Positions 7,647 to 16,293 are shown, numbered from the stretch's first letter. The stretch is DNA of 64,000 bases from Planctomycetota bacterium (GCA_029781135.1 JAKOXH010000062.1:1-64000), one strand, 5' to 3'. Numbers and translations: made by a program. The notes: generated by a model from the letters alone, not told the origin.

Positions 7647-9293
7647 ATGTGCGCACGACTGTTCCTGTTGGCGGTTTCGTTCGTGTCGTTTGTCGCTGGC
7701 GGGCGGGTGTGGGCCGCGGAAGTGGAGACGGCCGACATCGTGGTGTATGGCGGCAACTCGGCGGGAATCATCGCTGCGATCGAGGCGAAGGTCGACGGGA
7801 AGAGTGTCATTCTCATCGAGCCGTCGAATCACTTGGGTGGCCTGACGACGGGCGGGTTGGGCGCCACCGACATTGGCAACAAGCAGGCGATTGGCGGCCT
7901 GGCCCGCGAGTTTTATCACCGCGTGTGGAAGTACTATCAGAACGATGCGGTATGGGTTCACGACCAGCGCGACGCCTACAACGCCGCGAACCCGCGCTAC
8001 AATCGCACCGATAACACGATGTGGACGTTCGAGCCGCACGTGGCGATGGAAATCTACCAGCAGATGCTGGCCGAAGCCCAGGTGACGCCGATCATGAACG
8101 AGCGGCTCGAACGCGAGCGTGGCGTGAAGAAGGATGGGGCGCGAATCGTATCGATTGCGATGGAGTCGGGCCGCACGTTTGCGGGACGAATGTTTATCGA
8201 CGCCACGTACGAGGGCGATCTCATGGCATCGGCGGGCGTGTCGTATCATGTGGGTCGCGAGTCGAACCACGTGTACGGCGAAACGCTCAACGGCGTGGAG
8301 CCAGGGCAAAACACGAAGTCCCATCGATTTGAGAAGCCGGTCGATCCGTACCAGAAGCCAGGCGATCCGACGTCGGGGCTGGTATGGGGGATTCAAGTTA
8401 CAAGTCTGCCGCCGAGCGGTTCGGGCGACCGGCTTGTCCAGGCGTATTGTTTTCGGCTCTGCACGACCGATACGGTGGCGAATCGGCGCGCGTGGCCGAA
8501 GCCGGCCGACTACGACGAGGCACGCTACGAGCTACTGCTGCGGAACTTCGAGGCGGGCGATCATCGTGTTCCGTGGGCGCCGCTGTTCATGCCGAATCGC
8601 AAGACCGATACCAATAATAACTGTGCGTTCTCGACGGACTACATCGGCGGTAATTACGCTTACCCAGACGGTTCGTATGCCGAGCGCGAGAAGATCATCG
8701 CCGATCATCGTTCGTATCAGCAAGGTTTACTGTGGACGCTGGCCAATCACCCGCGCGTGCCGGAGAAGGTGCGGGCCGAGTTCCAGCGGTTGGGCCTCGC
8801 GAAGGATGAATTCACAGAGAACGACAATTGGCCGACGCAACTGTATGTGCGCGAGGCGCGGCGGATGTTGGGGGCGTATGTGATGACCGAGCACCATTGC
8901 CGCGGGAAGGAAGTGGCGGAGGACTCGGTCGGCATGGGGGCGTACGGCATGGATAGCCACAACATCCAGCGCTACGTAACGGCCGACGGGCATGTGCAGA
9001 ACGAGGGCGATGTGCAAGTGGGGGTCGAATCGCCCTACCCCATCAGTTATCGATCCATCGTGCCGAAGCCGCACGAGTGTGAGAACTTGCTGGTACCGGT
9101 GTGCCTTTCGAGTTCGCACATTGCGTATGGTTCGATTCGGATGGAGCCGGTGTTCATGATTTTGGGACAATCGGCGGCGGCCGCGGCGGCGATGGCGATC
9201 GACGAAAAGGTGGCTGTGCAGGCGGTACCGTATGAAAAGTTGCGGGCACAACTGCTGGAGAAGAAGCAAGTGCTGGGGATAGCCAAGAAGTAG
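7647..9293 (+). CDS. Exported FAD-dependent oxidoreductase (PF12831 type)
   Basis: A signal peptide (residues 1-24, ending GGRVWAA) is followed at once by a dinucleotide-binding fold: ADIVVYGGNSAGIIAA, then the acidic end of the second strand at LIEPSNHLGG and the FAD-contacting TTGGLG. The C-terminal part carries a second FAD-binding segment ending in GQSAAAAAAMAID. This is the FAD_oxidored family that is heavily expanded in planctomycetes, where members are thought to act on polysaccharide-derived compounds; the substrate here is not known. The ATG at 7647 has AGGAG 10 nt upstream, so it is preferred to the GTG at 7623. Confidence 0.82.
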   Translation: MCARLFLLAVSFVSFVAGGRVWAAEVETADIVVYGGNSAGIIAAIEAKVDGKSVILIEPSNHLGGLTTGGLGATDIGNKQAIGGLAREFYHRVWKYYQNDAVWVHDQRDAYNAANPRYNRTDNTMWTFEPHVAMEIYQQMLAEAQVTPIMNERLERERGVKKDGARIVSIAMESGRTFAGRMFIDATYEGDLMASAGVSYHVGRESNHVYGETLNGVEPGQNTKSHRFEKPVDPYQKPGDPTSGLVWGIQVTSLPPSGSGDRLVQAYCFRLCTTDTVANRRAWPKPADYDEARYELLLRNFEAGDHRVPWAPLFMPNRKTDTNNNCAFSTDYIGGNYAYPDGSYAEREKIIADHRSYQQGLLWTLANHPRVPEKVRAEFQRLGLAKDEFTENDNWPTQLYVREARRMLGAYVMTEHHCRGKEVAEDSVGMGAYGMDSHNIQRYVTADGHVQNEGDVQVGVESPYPISYRSIVPKPHECENLLVPVCLSSSHIAYGSIRMEPVFMILGQSAAAAAAMAIDEKVAVQAVPYEKLRAQLLEKKQVLGIAKK

Positions 9294-9301
9294 TATGGCG
9301 T

Positions 9302-9461
9302 GGGTGCCACTGGCCTTGCCAGTGTATTCTTGGCGATAGCCTTGCGGCTAGGACAACCAACACATTTGGCTAGTCGCTTACGATTCGAGTTAGAGCACAA
9401 ATAGCAGATTGTGACTGCAAGGCCTGGGCGGCAAGAGCACTGGCAGAGCCAGTGGCACCCA
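9302..9461. repeat. Inverted repeat of the GGGTGCCACTGG...CCAGTGGCACCC family
   Basis: The arms at 9302-9325 and 9438-9461 are near reverse complements, and each arm is itself partly palindromic. A third copy lies at 20672-20694. There is no gene between the arms. Confidence 0.6.
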
Positions 9462-9487
9462 GAAACGATCAACCGGCGCGCAAGAAA

Positions 9488-9522
9488 AACCGGGCCGGTC
9501 GCTGGGGCGAGCCGGCCCGGTT
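9488..9522 (-). terminator. Strong Rho-independent terminator
   Basis: An 11-bp stem (9488-9498 with 9512-9522, AACCGGGCCGG/CCGGCCCGGTT) with an inner TCGC/GCGA pair is followed on the minus strand by a T run. It closes the sigma/anti-sigma/PDZ gene group. Confidence 0.75.
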
Positions 9523-9565
9523 GATTGATTAAGCTGAGTTATGGGAACTCAGGCATTTGTTCTTG

Positions 9566-10579
9566 TTACTTCGTGGCCTCTTTTTTCTGGTCGGCCTTCT
9601 CGGCATTGTCGCCGAGACGTTTCTGCAATTCTTCGAGGCGTTTTTCCATCCGTTCCAGGCGGTCCTGGAGGCGGCCATCGCCGATGCCTGGGCCGGGAAC
9701 TGGCCGATTGAAATGTGGCATCTCGACAACGCCGGTGCCATGGACCATTTGTTCGACGAACGGCCGCAGATCTTCCGGCAGTTGTTTGAGCGATTCGGGA
9801 TCGTCGCCGACGACGGTCCACGTATCGTTGCCGCGCTTGACGGTGATTTCGGCGGGCTTGCCATTCTCTTTCTTCACGCTGACCGACACGCCGTTCGGCA
9901 TGTTGGCTACGCCGCCGCCACCGACAATCACGCCGTTACCGAAGTTGCGGAATTCCATCGGGAAGTTGCCACCGAAGCGTTCGAGCAATTCGTTCGGGAG
10001 GCCGAGTTCACCATCGCCGCCCATTCCACGTTCGATGTCGTTCTGCGGCAGGGGGGCGTTGGCGGGGCGCTCTTCTGGTGTGAGATAGACCGTCTCGCGC
10101 TTGTTGTGGCGGAGGACTTCCAAAGTGATTTGCCCCTTCTTCGGGCCTTCCGACATCACGAGCTCGACGAGGTCTTGCATTTCATGCAAGTCTTTGTCGT
10201 TGGCCTTGAGAAGAATATCGTGCTTCTTGAGGCCAGCCTTGGCGGCTGGACTTTCGGGCACGATGTTCGCCACGATCAAGCCCGCGTTTTCGGGGAGGTC
10301 GAGGTGTGCCCGGAGCGGATTGTCGGGCGTGATTGCGCCGCCTAATAGGCCGATCCAATACTTGGGCATCTGCATCCGCTGGGGACCGACGTGATCACCA
10401 GGGTTTTCCTCCGGTGCCGGAAGCTTGGATTTCGCTGCGTCGCCATCGGCACGGCCGATCTTGACTACTTTGCCATCGGGCTTTGCCTCGTTTTGAGCTT
10501 GAGCGACAGCTCCGACGCCTAATACCAGCGCTACCATCAGCGCCCATTCCACTGCACCACGCAGAGAATTCTTAATCAT
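9566..10579 (-). CDS. Exported PDZ-domain protein in a sigma-factor operon
   Basis: The signal peptide ends near residue 28 (VAQAQ). One PDZ domain follows at about residues 70-165, with GLIVANIVPESPAAKAGL and the GDIL-like KKHDILLKANDKDL. A Gly/Pro-rich middle and a C-terminal helix of heptad character (DRLERMEKRLEELQKRL) make up the rest. There is no serine-protease domain, so it is not a DegP-type enzyme; it may bind peptide termini or partner proteins in the periplasm. AAGGAG lies 8 nt before the ATG at 10579. It is the third gene after an ECF sigma factor and an anti-sigma-like protein on the same strand, and its place suggests a role in sensing or answering envelope stress. Confidence 0.75.
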   Translation of the reverse strand: MIKNSLRGAVEWALMVALVLGVGAVAQAQNEAKPDGKVVKIGRADGDAAKSKLPAPEENPGDHVGPQRMQMPKYWIGLLGGAITPDNPLRAHLDLPENAGLIVANIVPESPAAKAGLKKHDILLKANDKDLHEMQDLVELVMSEGPKKGQITLEVLRHNKRETVYLTPEERPANAPLPQNDIERGMGGDGELGLPNELLERFGGNFPMEFRNFGNGVIVGGGGVANMPNGVSVSVKKENGKPAEITVKRGNDTWTVVGDDPESLKQLPEDLRPFVEQMVHGTGVVEMPHFNRPVPGPGIGDGRLQDRLERMEKRLEELQKRLGDNAEKADQKKEATK

Positions 10580-10659
10580 AACCACTTCTCCTTCTTTGAT
10601 GAGTAGATCCTTTCTGCCGAAAAGGACCTGACAAAACTAATTCGCACAAGGCGATTTTG

Positions 10660-10846
10660 CCACAGAGGGCACAGAAACAGATCTATGATTGATGATTTGA
10701 CGATTTACGATTGAAGGTCTGGAGCCCGTCTTTGGCCACGAAAATCTTAAATCACAAATCATCAATCTAAAATCTTCACCTCCGTGATCTCTGTGTCCTC
10801 TGTGGTTAATTGCCTGCATCCAGGTCCCGCTCGGCAAGCGGGACCT
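10660..10846. repeat. Nested palindromes between anti-sigma and PDZ genes
   Basis: Outer arms at 10660-10675 and 10790-10805 (CCACAGAGG type, one mismatch) enclose perfect 13-nt arms at 10687-10699 and 10755-10767 (GATTGATGATTTG). A separate 10-bp hairpin lies at 10822-10846 (AGGTCCCGCT/AGCGGGACCT). The same families recur in other spacers of this window. Confidence 0.65.
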
Positions 10847-10849
10847 ACA

Positions 10850-11557
10850 CTAATACGCCCTGTTACTAACGGGTACGATCTTCGTGTCTTCCACCGGCAC
10901 GATCATCGGTCGGCCGTTATCGAGCCACATCGGCGCGAAACGACGTTTTGACTGCACGGCCAAACCTTGGTTCTGCAACCGATTGCGGACGTCATCGGGT
11001 ACGCCGGTTTGAAACTGCAAACCGAGTGCCGGGTCGAGTGCGCTGGCATCGACCAGTGGCACCCGCACGCGACGCACCTGGCCTGAGTCATCGCGGACCC
11101 ACAAATTCAGCGCGTCGCCCGGCTTGGCTGTGTCTGGTGCTGCGGCCTGTGGCAGCGAATGCACGCTTGCCATTTGACTGTTCGCGGGCAAAGCAACATT
11201 CACCGCCGGATTGGTCGTGCCGCCGTGCCGCAAATCGCCCATGCGGAAAGCAATCAACAAACTGGCAGCCACGGCAAACCACTGAGCGGCCATCCGCATC
11301 GATATACGCTTCTCGGGTAAAGTTGGTGCGGAAGATTTTTTTGCGTCGCGGCTGGCATTTGAATTTGACGGTGTCGCTGTCATGGCGCGCACGTCGTTTT
11401 GCCACGACTGCGATTCGAGAAACGCGAGTGCGCATTTGCGCCAGCCATCGGGTCGCGCGTCGAGCGAACGAACAAGGGCACGCCGCTCGGGCAAGGAAAG
11501 TTCACCATCGACCAACCGGTCGAAAAGTATGTCGTCGTGGGAAATGTTGCCGTTCAT
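10850..11557 (-). CDS. Anti-sigma-factor-like membrane protein
   Basis: A 235-residue protein. Its N-terminal 60 residues (DDILFDRLVDGELSLPE and the following helices) have the look of the cytoplasmic anti-sigma domain of planctomycete regulators. A single membrane segment lies near residues 88-104 (AAQWFAVAASLLIAF), and the remainder is a small extracytoplasmic domain. It lies between the ECF sigma gene and the PDZ gene on one strand. It would hold the sigma factor at the membrane until a signal arrives; no zinc-binding HxxxCxxC motif is present, so if it is an anti-sigma factor it is of the zinc-free kind. Confidence 0.6.
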   Translation of the reverse strand: MNGNISHDDILFDRLVDGELSLPERRALVRSLDARPDGWRKCALAFLESQSWQNDVRAMTATPSNSNASRDAKKSSAPTLPEKRISMRMAAQWFAVAASLLIAFRMGDLRHGGTTNPAVNVALPANSQMASVHSLPQAAAPDTAKPGDALNLWVRDDSGQVRRVRVPLVDASALDPALGLQFQTGVPDDVRNRLQNQGLAVQSKRRFAPMWLDNGRPMIVPVEDTKIVPVSNRAY

Positions 11558-11607
11558 TTTGGTTTTTACCGTTAACCTACGCTAACAAAACGCTAATCTT
11601 CCGGTTT

Positions 11608-11672
11608 GTTTAACCCCGAGCCAGCGGCGACGTGAAACGTCGCGTACCGTCGCCGCAGGCTCCGGGTTAAAC
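11608..11672. repeat. Long palindrome, TTAACC...GGTTAA family, copy 1
   Basis: The arms read GTTTAACCC, GAGCC and GCGGCGACG and are mirrored on the other side with single mismatches. The same element occurs at 60511-60576. Confidence 0.65.
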
Positions 11673-11741
11673 GACGCGGGACGGTTCTTTGTCTTTGTAG
11701 TCATCGGTCATTTGCCATGATTAGCGAGCGATTAGCGTCCA

Positions 11742-12329
11742 TTAGCGGTTTACAGTTTTCTTTTTCAAACTCGGGTCGAGTCGGCAGAGAGCTTGTCGCA
11801 TCTTCTGGCGGGCGCGATGCAGGCGCGCTTCCACGGCACTCACACTGAGGCCGAGATGCTCGGCCAACTCTTGGTAGGACCAATCTTCGGAGTATTTGAG
11901 CAGCATGATTTCCGCATCGCGGGCATTGAGTGTTTCCAGTGCTTGGCGGACGAGTGACTTGCGTTCGTCGGCTAATAACCAACTGAGTGGGTCCGGTGTG
12001 GCGGCTGTGCCATCGATCGATGGCTGACGATCGGCATAGCGATCGAGCAGTTTTCGTCGGCGTCCTTGGCGGCGGCGGTATTGCAGCGCCGCGACGACCG
12101 CCAAGCGATACAACCAACCGGCCACGCGCGAGGGGTCGCGCAGCTGGTGCCCTTTCTGCAAAGCAGCGATTGAAACCTCCTGCATCACGTCATCTACAGC
12201 TGCCGCATCGCCGACGCGCGCGAGCGCAACGGTCCGTAACCAACGGCCGTGTCGCTGTAGCTCCGCCGGCCAATCGATGGGGTTGGCCGCCGGCTCACGT
12301 GGCCGCACGGGCGAGTCGTCGTTGGGCAT
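11742..12329 (-). CDS. ECF RNA polymerase sigma factor
   Basis: Region 2 is visible as VDDVMQEVSIAAL and GWLYRLAVVAALQYRRRQGRRR. Region 4 is SYQELAEHLGLSVSAVEAR followed by LHRARQKMRQAL, the helix-turn-helix that reads the -35 element. The length of 195 residues is normal for the ECF group. The ATG at 12329 is preferred; a TTG at 12392 would add 21 residues with no clear ribosome-binding site. It heads a minus-strand group with the anti-sigma-like and PDZ genes and would direct transcription of an envelope-related regulon. Confidence 0.85.
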   Translation of the reverse strand: MPNDDSPVRPREPAANPIDWPAELQRHGRWLRTVALARVGDAAAVDDVMQEVSIAALQKGHQLRDPSRVAGWLYRLAVVAALQYRRRQGRRRKLLDRYADRQPSIDGTAATPDPLSWLLADERKSLVRQALETLNARDAEIMLLKYSEDWSYQELAEHLGLSVSAVEARLHRARQKMRQALCRLDPSLKKKTVNR

Positions 12330-12457
12330 GGCTGAAGAGATAGTTACCGCAGGGGAGGTGTGTCTTGCGTAAATATTGTGGGACGCGCCCAAAAAGGTGC
12401 CGTAAGTTTAATGCCGGTAGAGGGTTAAGAGTAGATGATAGGAGAACGATTTGAACC

Positions 12458-12566
12458 GGGGTGGCTGGGGTCGAGCCGAAGGCGAGCCCCCAGAACGCTT
12501 GAGCAACCTTGGTTCGCTGGGGGCTCGCTGCGTTTGACCCCAGGCACCCGACGACTCCAGCCACCC
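12458..12566. repeat. Inverted repeat GGGTGGCTGG...CCAGCCACCC
   Basis: Outer arms at 12458-12467 and 12557-12566, with inner arms around CGAGCCCCCAG and CTGGGGGCTCG. It lies in the spacer upstream of the ECF sigma gene. No gene is seen between the arms. Confidence 0.6.
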
Positions 12567-12608
12567 GCGGAAGATGGTCAGGGTGTGTTGGTAAGAAATG
12601 TCAAGGGT

Positions 12609-12700
12609 GTTGGCGGTAGATTCGGTCTGGCGACCGACGCTAAAGCGACCGGCCCTAAAGGGGGCGCGCTCCGCTGCGCGTCGCGGCTAAACGGCCGCTC
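12609..12700. repeat. Two joined dispersed repeats running into lgt
   Basis: Positions 12609-12650 resemble 32089-32125, and positions 12663-12695 resemble the 4111-4155 leader repeat. The second part overlaps the 3' end of the lgt gene. Confidence 0.5.
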
Positions 12701-13992
12701 AGCGGCCAGGCGATGCCGCGCGGCTGTCGTGATAGATACCACCAGAGAGCAAGGGCACATGCTAGCAGGGCGACGCTGATATTTTGCGAGATGCTGAGTC
12801 CGGTGCCGAATACGGCGGGCTCGTCGGTGCGGATGATTTCCAATAAGAAGCGCGTGACGGGGTGAATGGTGAGCAGGAGCGCAATGAGTTCGCCGTCACG
12901 ACGACGGAAGGGGAAGTACGACCACAACAGCCAACCGAGTAGCCCGGCGTCGATCGCGCTGTAGAGCTGCGCGGGGTGGACGGGCCGGCTGCGCGGCGGC
13001 GGCTCGACGGCGGCAACTTCCAGTGTCTTGCCGGAGCGCAGCACGAGCTTCAGCGGTTGCCTCGCGAGGAACGCTTCGAACAGCAGGCCTTTGGCGGTGC
13101 GCGTGCTGTCGATCGTGGTGCCGTTGATGGCGGTGATCGCATCGCCGATTTGCAAACCCGCAGCGGCAGCGGGTGAATCAACATCCACGCGCGTTACGAC
13201 GGCTGGTTCTGCTCCCTGTTCATCAATCCGGAAACCATGCATTTCGCCACGCGAGGCTTGGTCGGCGTAGGGCGGGCTGAAGCGCTGGCCGTCGGAAGCT
13301 TTGTCGGCTTCGTAGCGCGAGCTCAATTTGGGAAACGTCACATGCCAGGGTAGATCGGTCTGCCCGCCGTAACAGCAGCCGTTCAGCAGGCAGCCGATGC
13401 GGCCGCAGGCCAAGCCGATCGCCATGCTGGGCGCGATGAGATCGGCCATCGCGAGCAGCGGCAGGTGTTGTTTGCGGACGAACGTGGTGAAGCCGATCAT
13501 GGCACCGATGAAGCCGCCGAAGATGACGAGGCCGCCTTCGGGGATGTTGATAATTTCGAGAATCGTGTCGCGCAGATTTCGGCCGGCGAAGTTTTCGTGC
13601 CAGTATTCGATGACGTAGAACAACCGCGCACCGATGATGCCGGACACTACCATCCAGATGGCGAGCGAGATGATGACTTCGGAATCGAGGCCGCCTTGCC
13701 GCGCGCGATGTACTGCCATGCCGACACCTGAGGTAATGCCGATGAGCAGCATCAGCCCGTAACCGCGGATGGGGAGGCCGTCGGGAAAGACGCGCGGTAG
13801 CAAGACAATTGCCGCCCCCAACAGCAACACCACAGGCAACGAACTAAGCGTTTCGGAATTCAGTCCCTGACGGCCGACGAGGCCGATGAGGGTGATCGCG
13901 CTGGCAATCGCCCATATCGCCAATAGAACGCCGATGCCGAAGATCGGCACGCCTCCCCAGGTGTACGGTATGCGGAAGAGTTCGCTGCACAT
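12655..13992 (-). CDS. lgt: Prolipoprotein diacylglyceryl transferase with an inserted PDZ domain
   Basis: Lgt moves a diacylglyceryl group from phosphatidylglycerol to the lipobox cysteine of prolipoproteins in the inner membrane. Seven or so membrane segments are visible. The signature GRIGCLLNGCCYGG lies near residues 196-209, and the conserved HPAQLY near residue 345. Between these, at about residues 262-335, sits an extra domain with SPAAAAGLQIGDAI and INGTTI, a typical PDZ fold placed in the periplasmic loop. At 445 residues the protein is about 150 longer than usual because of this insert and an N-terminal extension. The last residues (AATRSGARPL) are encoded by a dispersed repeat. The pyramid-like PDZ insert is unusual and described under findings. 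Confidence 0.85.
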   Translation of the reverse strand: MCSELFRIPYTWGGVPIFGIGVLLAIWAIASAITLIGLVGRQGLNSETLSSLPVVLLLGAAIVLLPRVFPDGLPIRGYGLMLLIGITSGVGMAVHRARQGGLDSEVIISLAIWMVVSGIIGARLFYVIEYWHENFAGRNLRDTILEIINIPEGGLVIFGGFIGAMIGFTTFVRKQHLPLLAMADLIAPSMAIGLACGRIGCLLNGCCYGGQTDLPWHVTFPKLSSRYEADKASDGQRFSPPYADQASRGEMHGFRIDEQGAEPAVVTRVDVDSPAAAAGLQIGDAITAINGTTIDSTRTAKGLLFEAFLARQPLKLVLRSGKTLEVAAVEPPPRSRPVHPAQLYSAIDAGLLGWLLWSYFPFRRRDGELIALLLTIHPVTRFLLEIIRTDEPAVFGTGLSISQNISVALLACALALWWYLSRQPRGIAWPLSGRLAATRSGARPL

Positions 13993-14041
13993 GGGGAGGA
14001 GGAGGGGGCAGGATACAGGGGACGGGGGTCAGGGGAAAACT

Positions 14042-14064
14042 GTTCCCACGCAGAGCGTGGGAAC
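14042..14064. repeat. Perfect 10-bp hairpin
   Basis: GTTCCCACGC at 14042-14051 pairs with GCGTGGGAAC at 14055-14064 around an AGA loop. It lies in the 112-nt spacer between lgt and panC and belongs with the dispersed hairpin repeats of the window; a relative is near 51090-51115. Confidence 0.6.
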
Positions 14065-14104
14065 GAGAATGCTTACTTACTCACCTACTCACTTACTCAC
14101 GTAT

Positions 14105-15025
14105 TCACTTCCCCACCAGCAAATTGTCGATCAGGCGTGTTTTGCCGACGGTGGCGGCGAGGGCAATGGTTGTTGGTCCATCGATGCGTTCGACCGGTGT
14201 TAGCGTGCCATCGGCGACGAAGGCAAGGTACTGAACTTGCACGCCGCCTGCCGCATCGATCTCATGTTGCATTTGCGCGCGGATGACAGCGACATCGCGC
14301 TGGCCTTCGTTTACAAGTTGCTCAGCGAGGCGTAGCGAGCGAGAGAGCGAAAGTGCGCGGCGGCGATCGTCGGCCGACAGGTATACATTGCGGGAGCTCA
14401 TGGCAAGGCCATCCGACTCGCGGATCGTGGGGCAGACGCGAATATCGATGGGCACGTTCAAATCGGCGACCATTTGCCGCACGACGATGGTTTGTTGATA
14501 GTCCTTGCGTCCGAAATAGGCCCGGTCGGCCGGTGCGAGTTGGAACAGTTTCAGCACGATCGTCGCCACGCCGCGAAAGTGGGCGGGCCGAAACTCACCT
14601 TCCAATACCTGGCCAAGCTGGCCGACATCGACGGACGTTGTGTAGCCGGCGGGATACATGGCCTCATTGGTCGGTGCAAACACAATATCGCAGCCGCCGC
14701 GACCCAATTGAGCCAGGTCGCGTTCGAGATCGCGGGGATACTGGCGAAAATCCTCGTGGGGACCGAACTGAGTGGGGTTCACGAAAATCGTCACGACGGT
14801 CAAATCGCACTCGGTGCGGGCCGTCTCCAGGAGGCTCAAATGTCCTTCATGCAGCGCGCCCATGGTCGGCACGAGGCCGACACTTTTGCCGGCTTGCCGA
14901 GCGCGTACAACCGCTTGGCGAATTGCCTCGCCTTCGGTCAACAGTTGTGGTCCGAATTTGCCACGATCAAATGGATCGCGGCGTGTTGCTACAGCGGGTT
15001 GAGACATCAGTAGATTTTCGTCCAT
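14105..15025 (-). CDS. panC: Pantothenate synthetase
   Basis: PanC joins pantoate and beta-alanine with ATP to make pantothenate, the vitamin B5 step before coenzyme A. The nucleotide-binding motif PTMGALHEGH is at residues 53-62, FVNPTQFGPHEDF follows, and FGRKDYQQ and SSRNVYLS (the KMSKS-like end of the active site) are all present. At 306 residues it is slightly longer than usual because of about 25 extra N-terminal residues; ATG at 15007 would be a shorter start. It lies 118 nt after folK on the same strand, so both vitamin-pathway genes may be transcribed together. Confidence 0.96.
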   Translation of the reverse strand: MDENLLMSQPAVATRRDPFDRGKFGPQLLTEGEAIRQAVVRARQAGKSVGLVPTMGALHEGHLSLLETARTECDLTVVTIFVNPTQFGPHEDFRQYPRDLERDLAQLGRGGCDIVFAPTNEAMYPAGYTTSVDVGQLGQVLEGEFRPAHFRGVATIVLKLFQLAPADRAYFGRKDYQQTIVVRQMVADLNVPIDIRVCPTIRESDGLAMSSRNVYLSADDRRRALSLSRSLRLAEQLVNEGQRDVAVIRAQMQHEIDAAGGVQVQYLAFVADGTLTPVERIDGPTTIALAATVGKTRLIDNLLVGK

Positions 15026-15143
15026 CCACGGTGCGGGCTAGGGTGTTCAGCACGGCTCTCGGTGCCGCCGAAGTCTTGCGACTTCAGCTACGGCGTTGAG
15101 ATGCCTATGTAATTGTAGGCGATTGCCAATCGTTGGGCCTAGG

Positions 15144-16007
15144 TCAGGCCCAGACGGCGTTTATCGCGGCTAAAACCTCAGCTTCGATTTCGCTGTGGTC
15201 AGTCGACTGCAATCGCAACACGGGCCCGCGGCCGGGTTGGCGGACGAGCGTGGACCAACGCAGCTTATCGGCACCGCGATGGGCGATGTCCGCGTCGAGT
15301 AGGAGGCTTAGCTTGGGGAAGGCGGCTGCCGCGTACGGCAGTTCGGTAGCAGGCAATTTGGGATTCGCGGCATTCGCGGATGGAGGAACGCGCAACCAGT
15401 TTGTCCACAGCGGCGGCCAGTGACGATCGGCAGTTTCGAACTTCGGCGATTCGGTCGATGTGGCGGCGGAGTTTTGGGAGAGAAAGTCCGTCAGCTGTTT
15501 GCGGATCGCATTGCTCGGCGACACGATCGCGAGCAAATCACTGGCTCGCTGAAGATGCAAGAGCAACTGCTGCAGCGGCCAGCCGACGACGGGGTGCAAC
15601 ATCTTCGGCGCAATTTCGACCGCCGGTTCGAGCACGAAGCGACGAAACGTCATTCGCGGATGGGGTAGCGTGAGCATTTCGGTTTCGCTGACTTCATTGC
15701 CGTAGAGCAGCAGGTCGATGTCGAGCGTGCGTGGGCCCCAGCGTTCGACGCGCGTGCGGCCATGGCGATCTTCAATTTTTTGCAATTCGGCGAGCAACGT
15801 GAGGGGCGGAATCGTGGTTTCGACGAGCACGGCACCGTTCACGTAATCGGCCTGCCCGGTTGGTCCACCCACTGGCTGGGTGCGCTGCCAACCACTTTGG
15901 CGGATGAGCCGGATGTTGGGAAGCGCCGCGATTTCGTCGAGAGCCGCGCTAAGCGTGGCTGCGCGATCGCCCAAATTCGAACCGAACGCTAGCAGGCAGG
16001 TTGGCAT
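15144..16007 (-). CDS. folK: HPPK (FolK) with a C-terminal extension of about 125 residues
   Basis: FolK transfers pyrophosphate from ATP to 6-hydroxymethyl-dihydropterin in folate synthesis. The start FGSNLGDR, the block QPVGGPTGQADYVNGA and the signature RWGPRTLDIDLLLYG are intact, and the kinase domain ends near residue 160 after HPRMTFRRFVLEP. The other 125 residues do not belong to HPPK. Their second half (PKLSLLLDADIAHRG and a closing helix) faintly recalls the end of deoxynucleoside-kinase-like P-loop proteins, but no Walker motif is visible, so I leave its role open. panC follows downstream. Confidence 0.92.
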   Translation of the reverse strand: MPTCLLAFGSNLGDRAATLSAALDEIAALPNIRLIRQSGWQRTQPVGGPTGQADYVNGAVLVETTIPPLTLLAELQKIEDRHGRTRVERWGPRTLDIDLLLYGNEVSETEMLTLPHPRMTFRRFVLEPAVEIAPKMLHPVVGWPLQQLLLHLQRASDLLAIVSPSNAIRKQLTDFLSQNSAATSTESPKFETADRHWPPLWTNWLRVPPSANAANPKLPATELPYAAAAFPKLSLLLDADIAHRGADKLRWSTLVRQPGRGPVLRLQSTDHSEIEAEVLAAINAVWA

Positions 16008-16265
16008 GGAACCTCCGCCGACTATTGTACGCCGCCGGCCGAGTGTCGAGGAATCTCACGCCAAGGCGCGAAGGCGCAAAGTGCTGCCTGCGGAAGTTCC
16101 CCACTTACGGCGGCCCTTTGTCGAAAATGCAGTCAATCAATCGGCTGCTGAGATCACAATTGCTGCATTCTCGCTGATCCGCGGTTTCCCCGCTTTTCTC
16201 TGCGTCTTGGCGTCTTTGCGTGAGACGAATGGGATCATGCTCTTCCGGCAGGGGCCATAAAAAAG

Positions 16266-16290
16266 CAGGACAAGCGGTGCTTGTCCTGCC
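16266..16290 (-). terminator. Strong minus-strand Rho-independent terminator
   Basis: A perfect 11-bp stem (GCAGGACAAGC/GCTTGTCCTGC, loop GGT) is followed on the minus strand by six T. It would stop transcripts that come from the right, before folK, yet no well-supported minus-strand gene lies there. Confidence 0.8.
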
Positions 16291-16293
16291 GTG

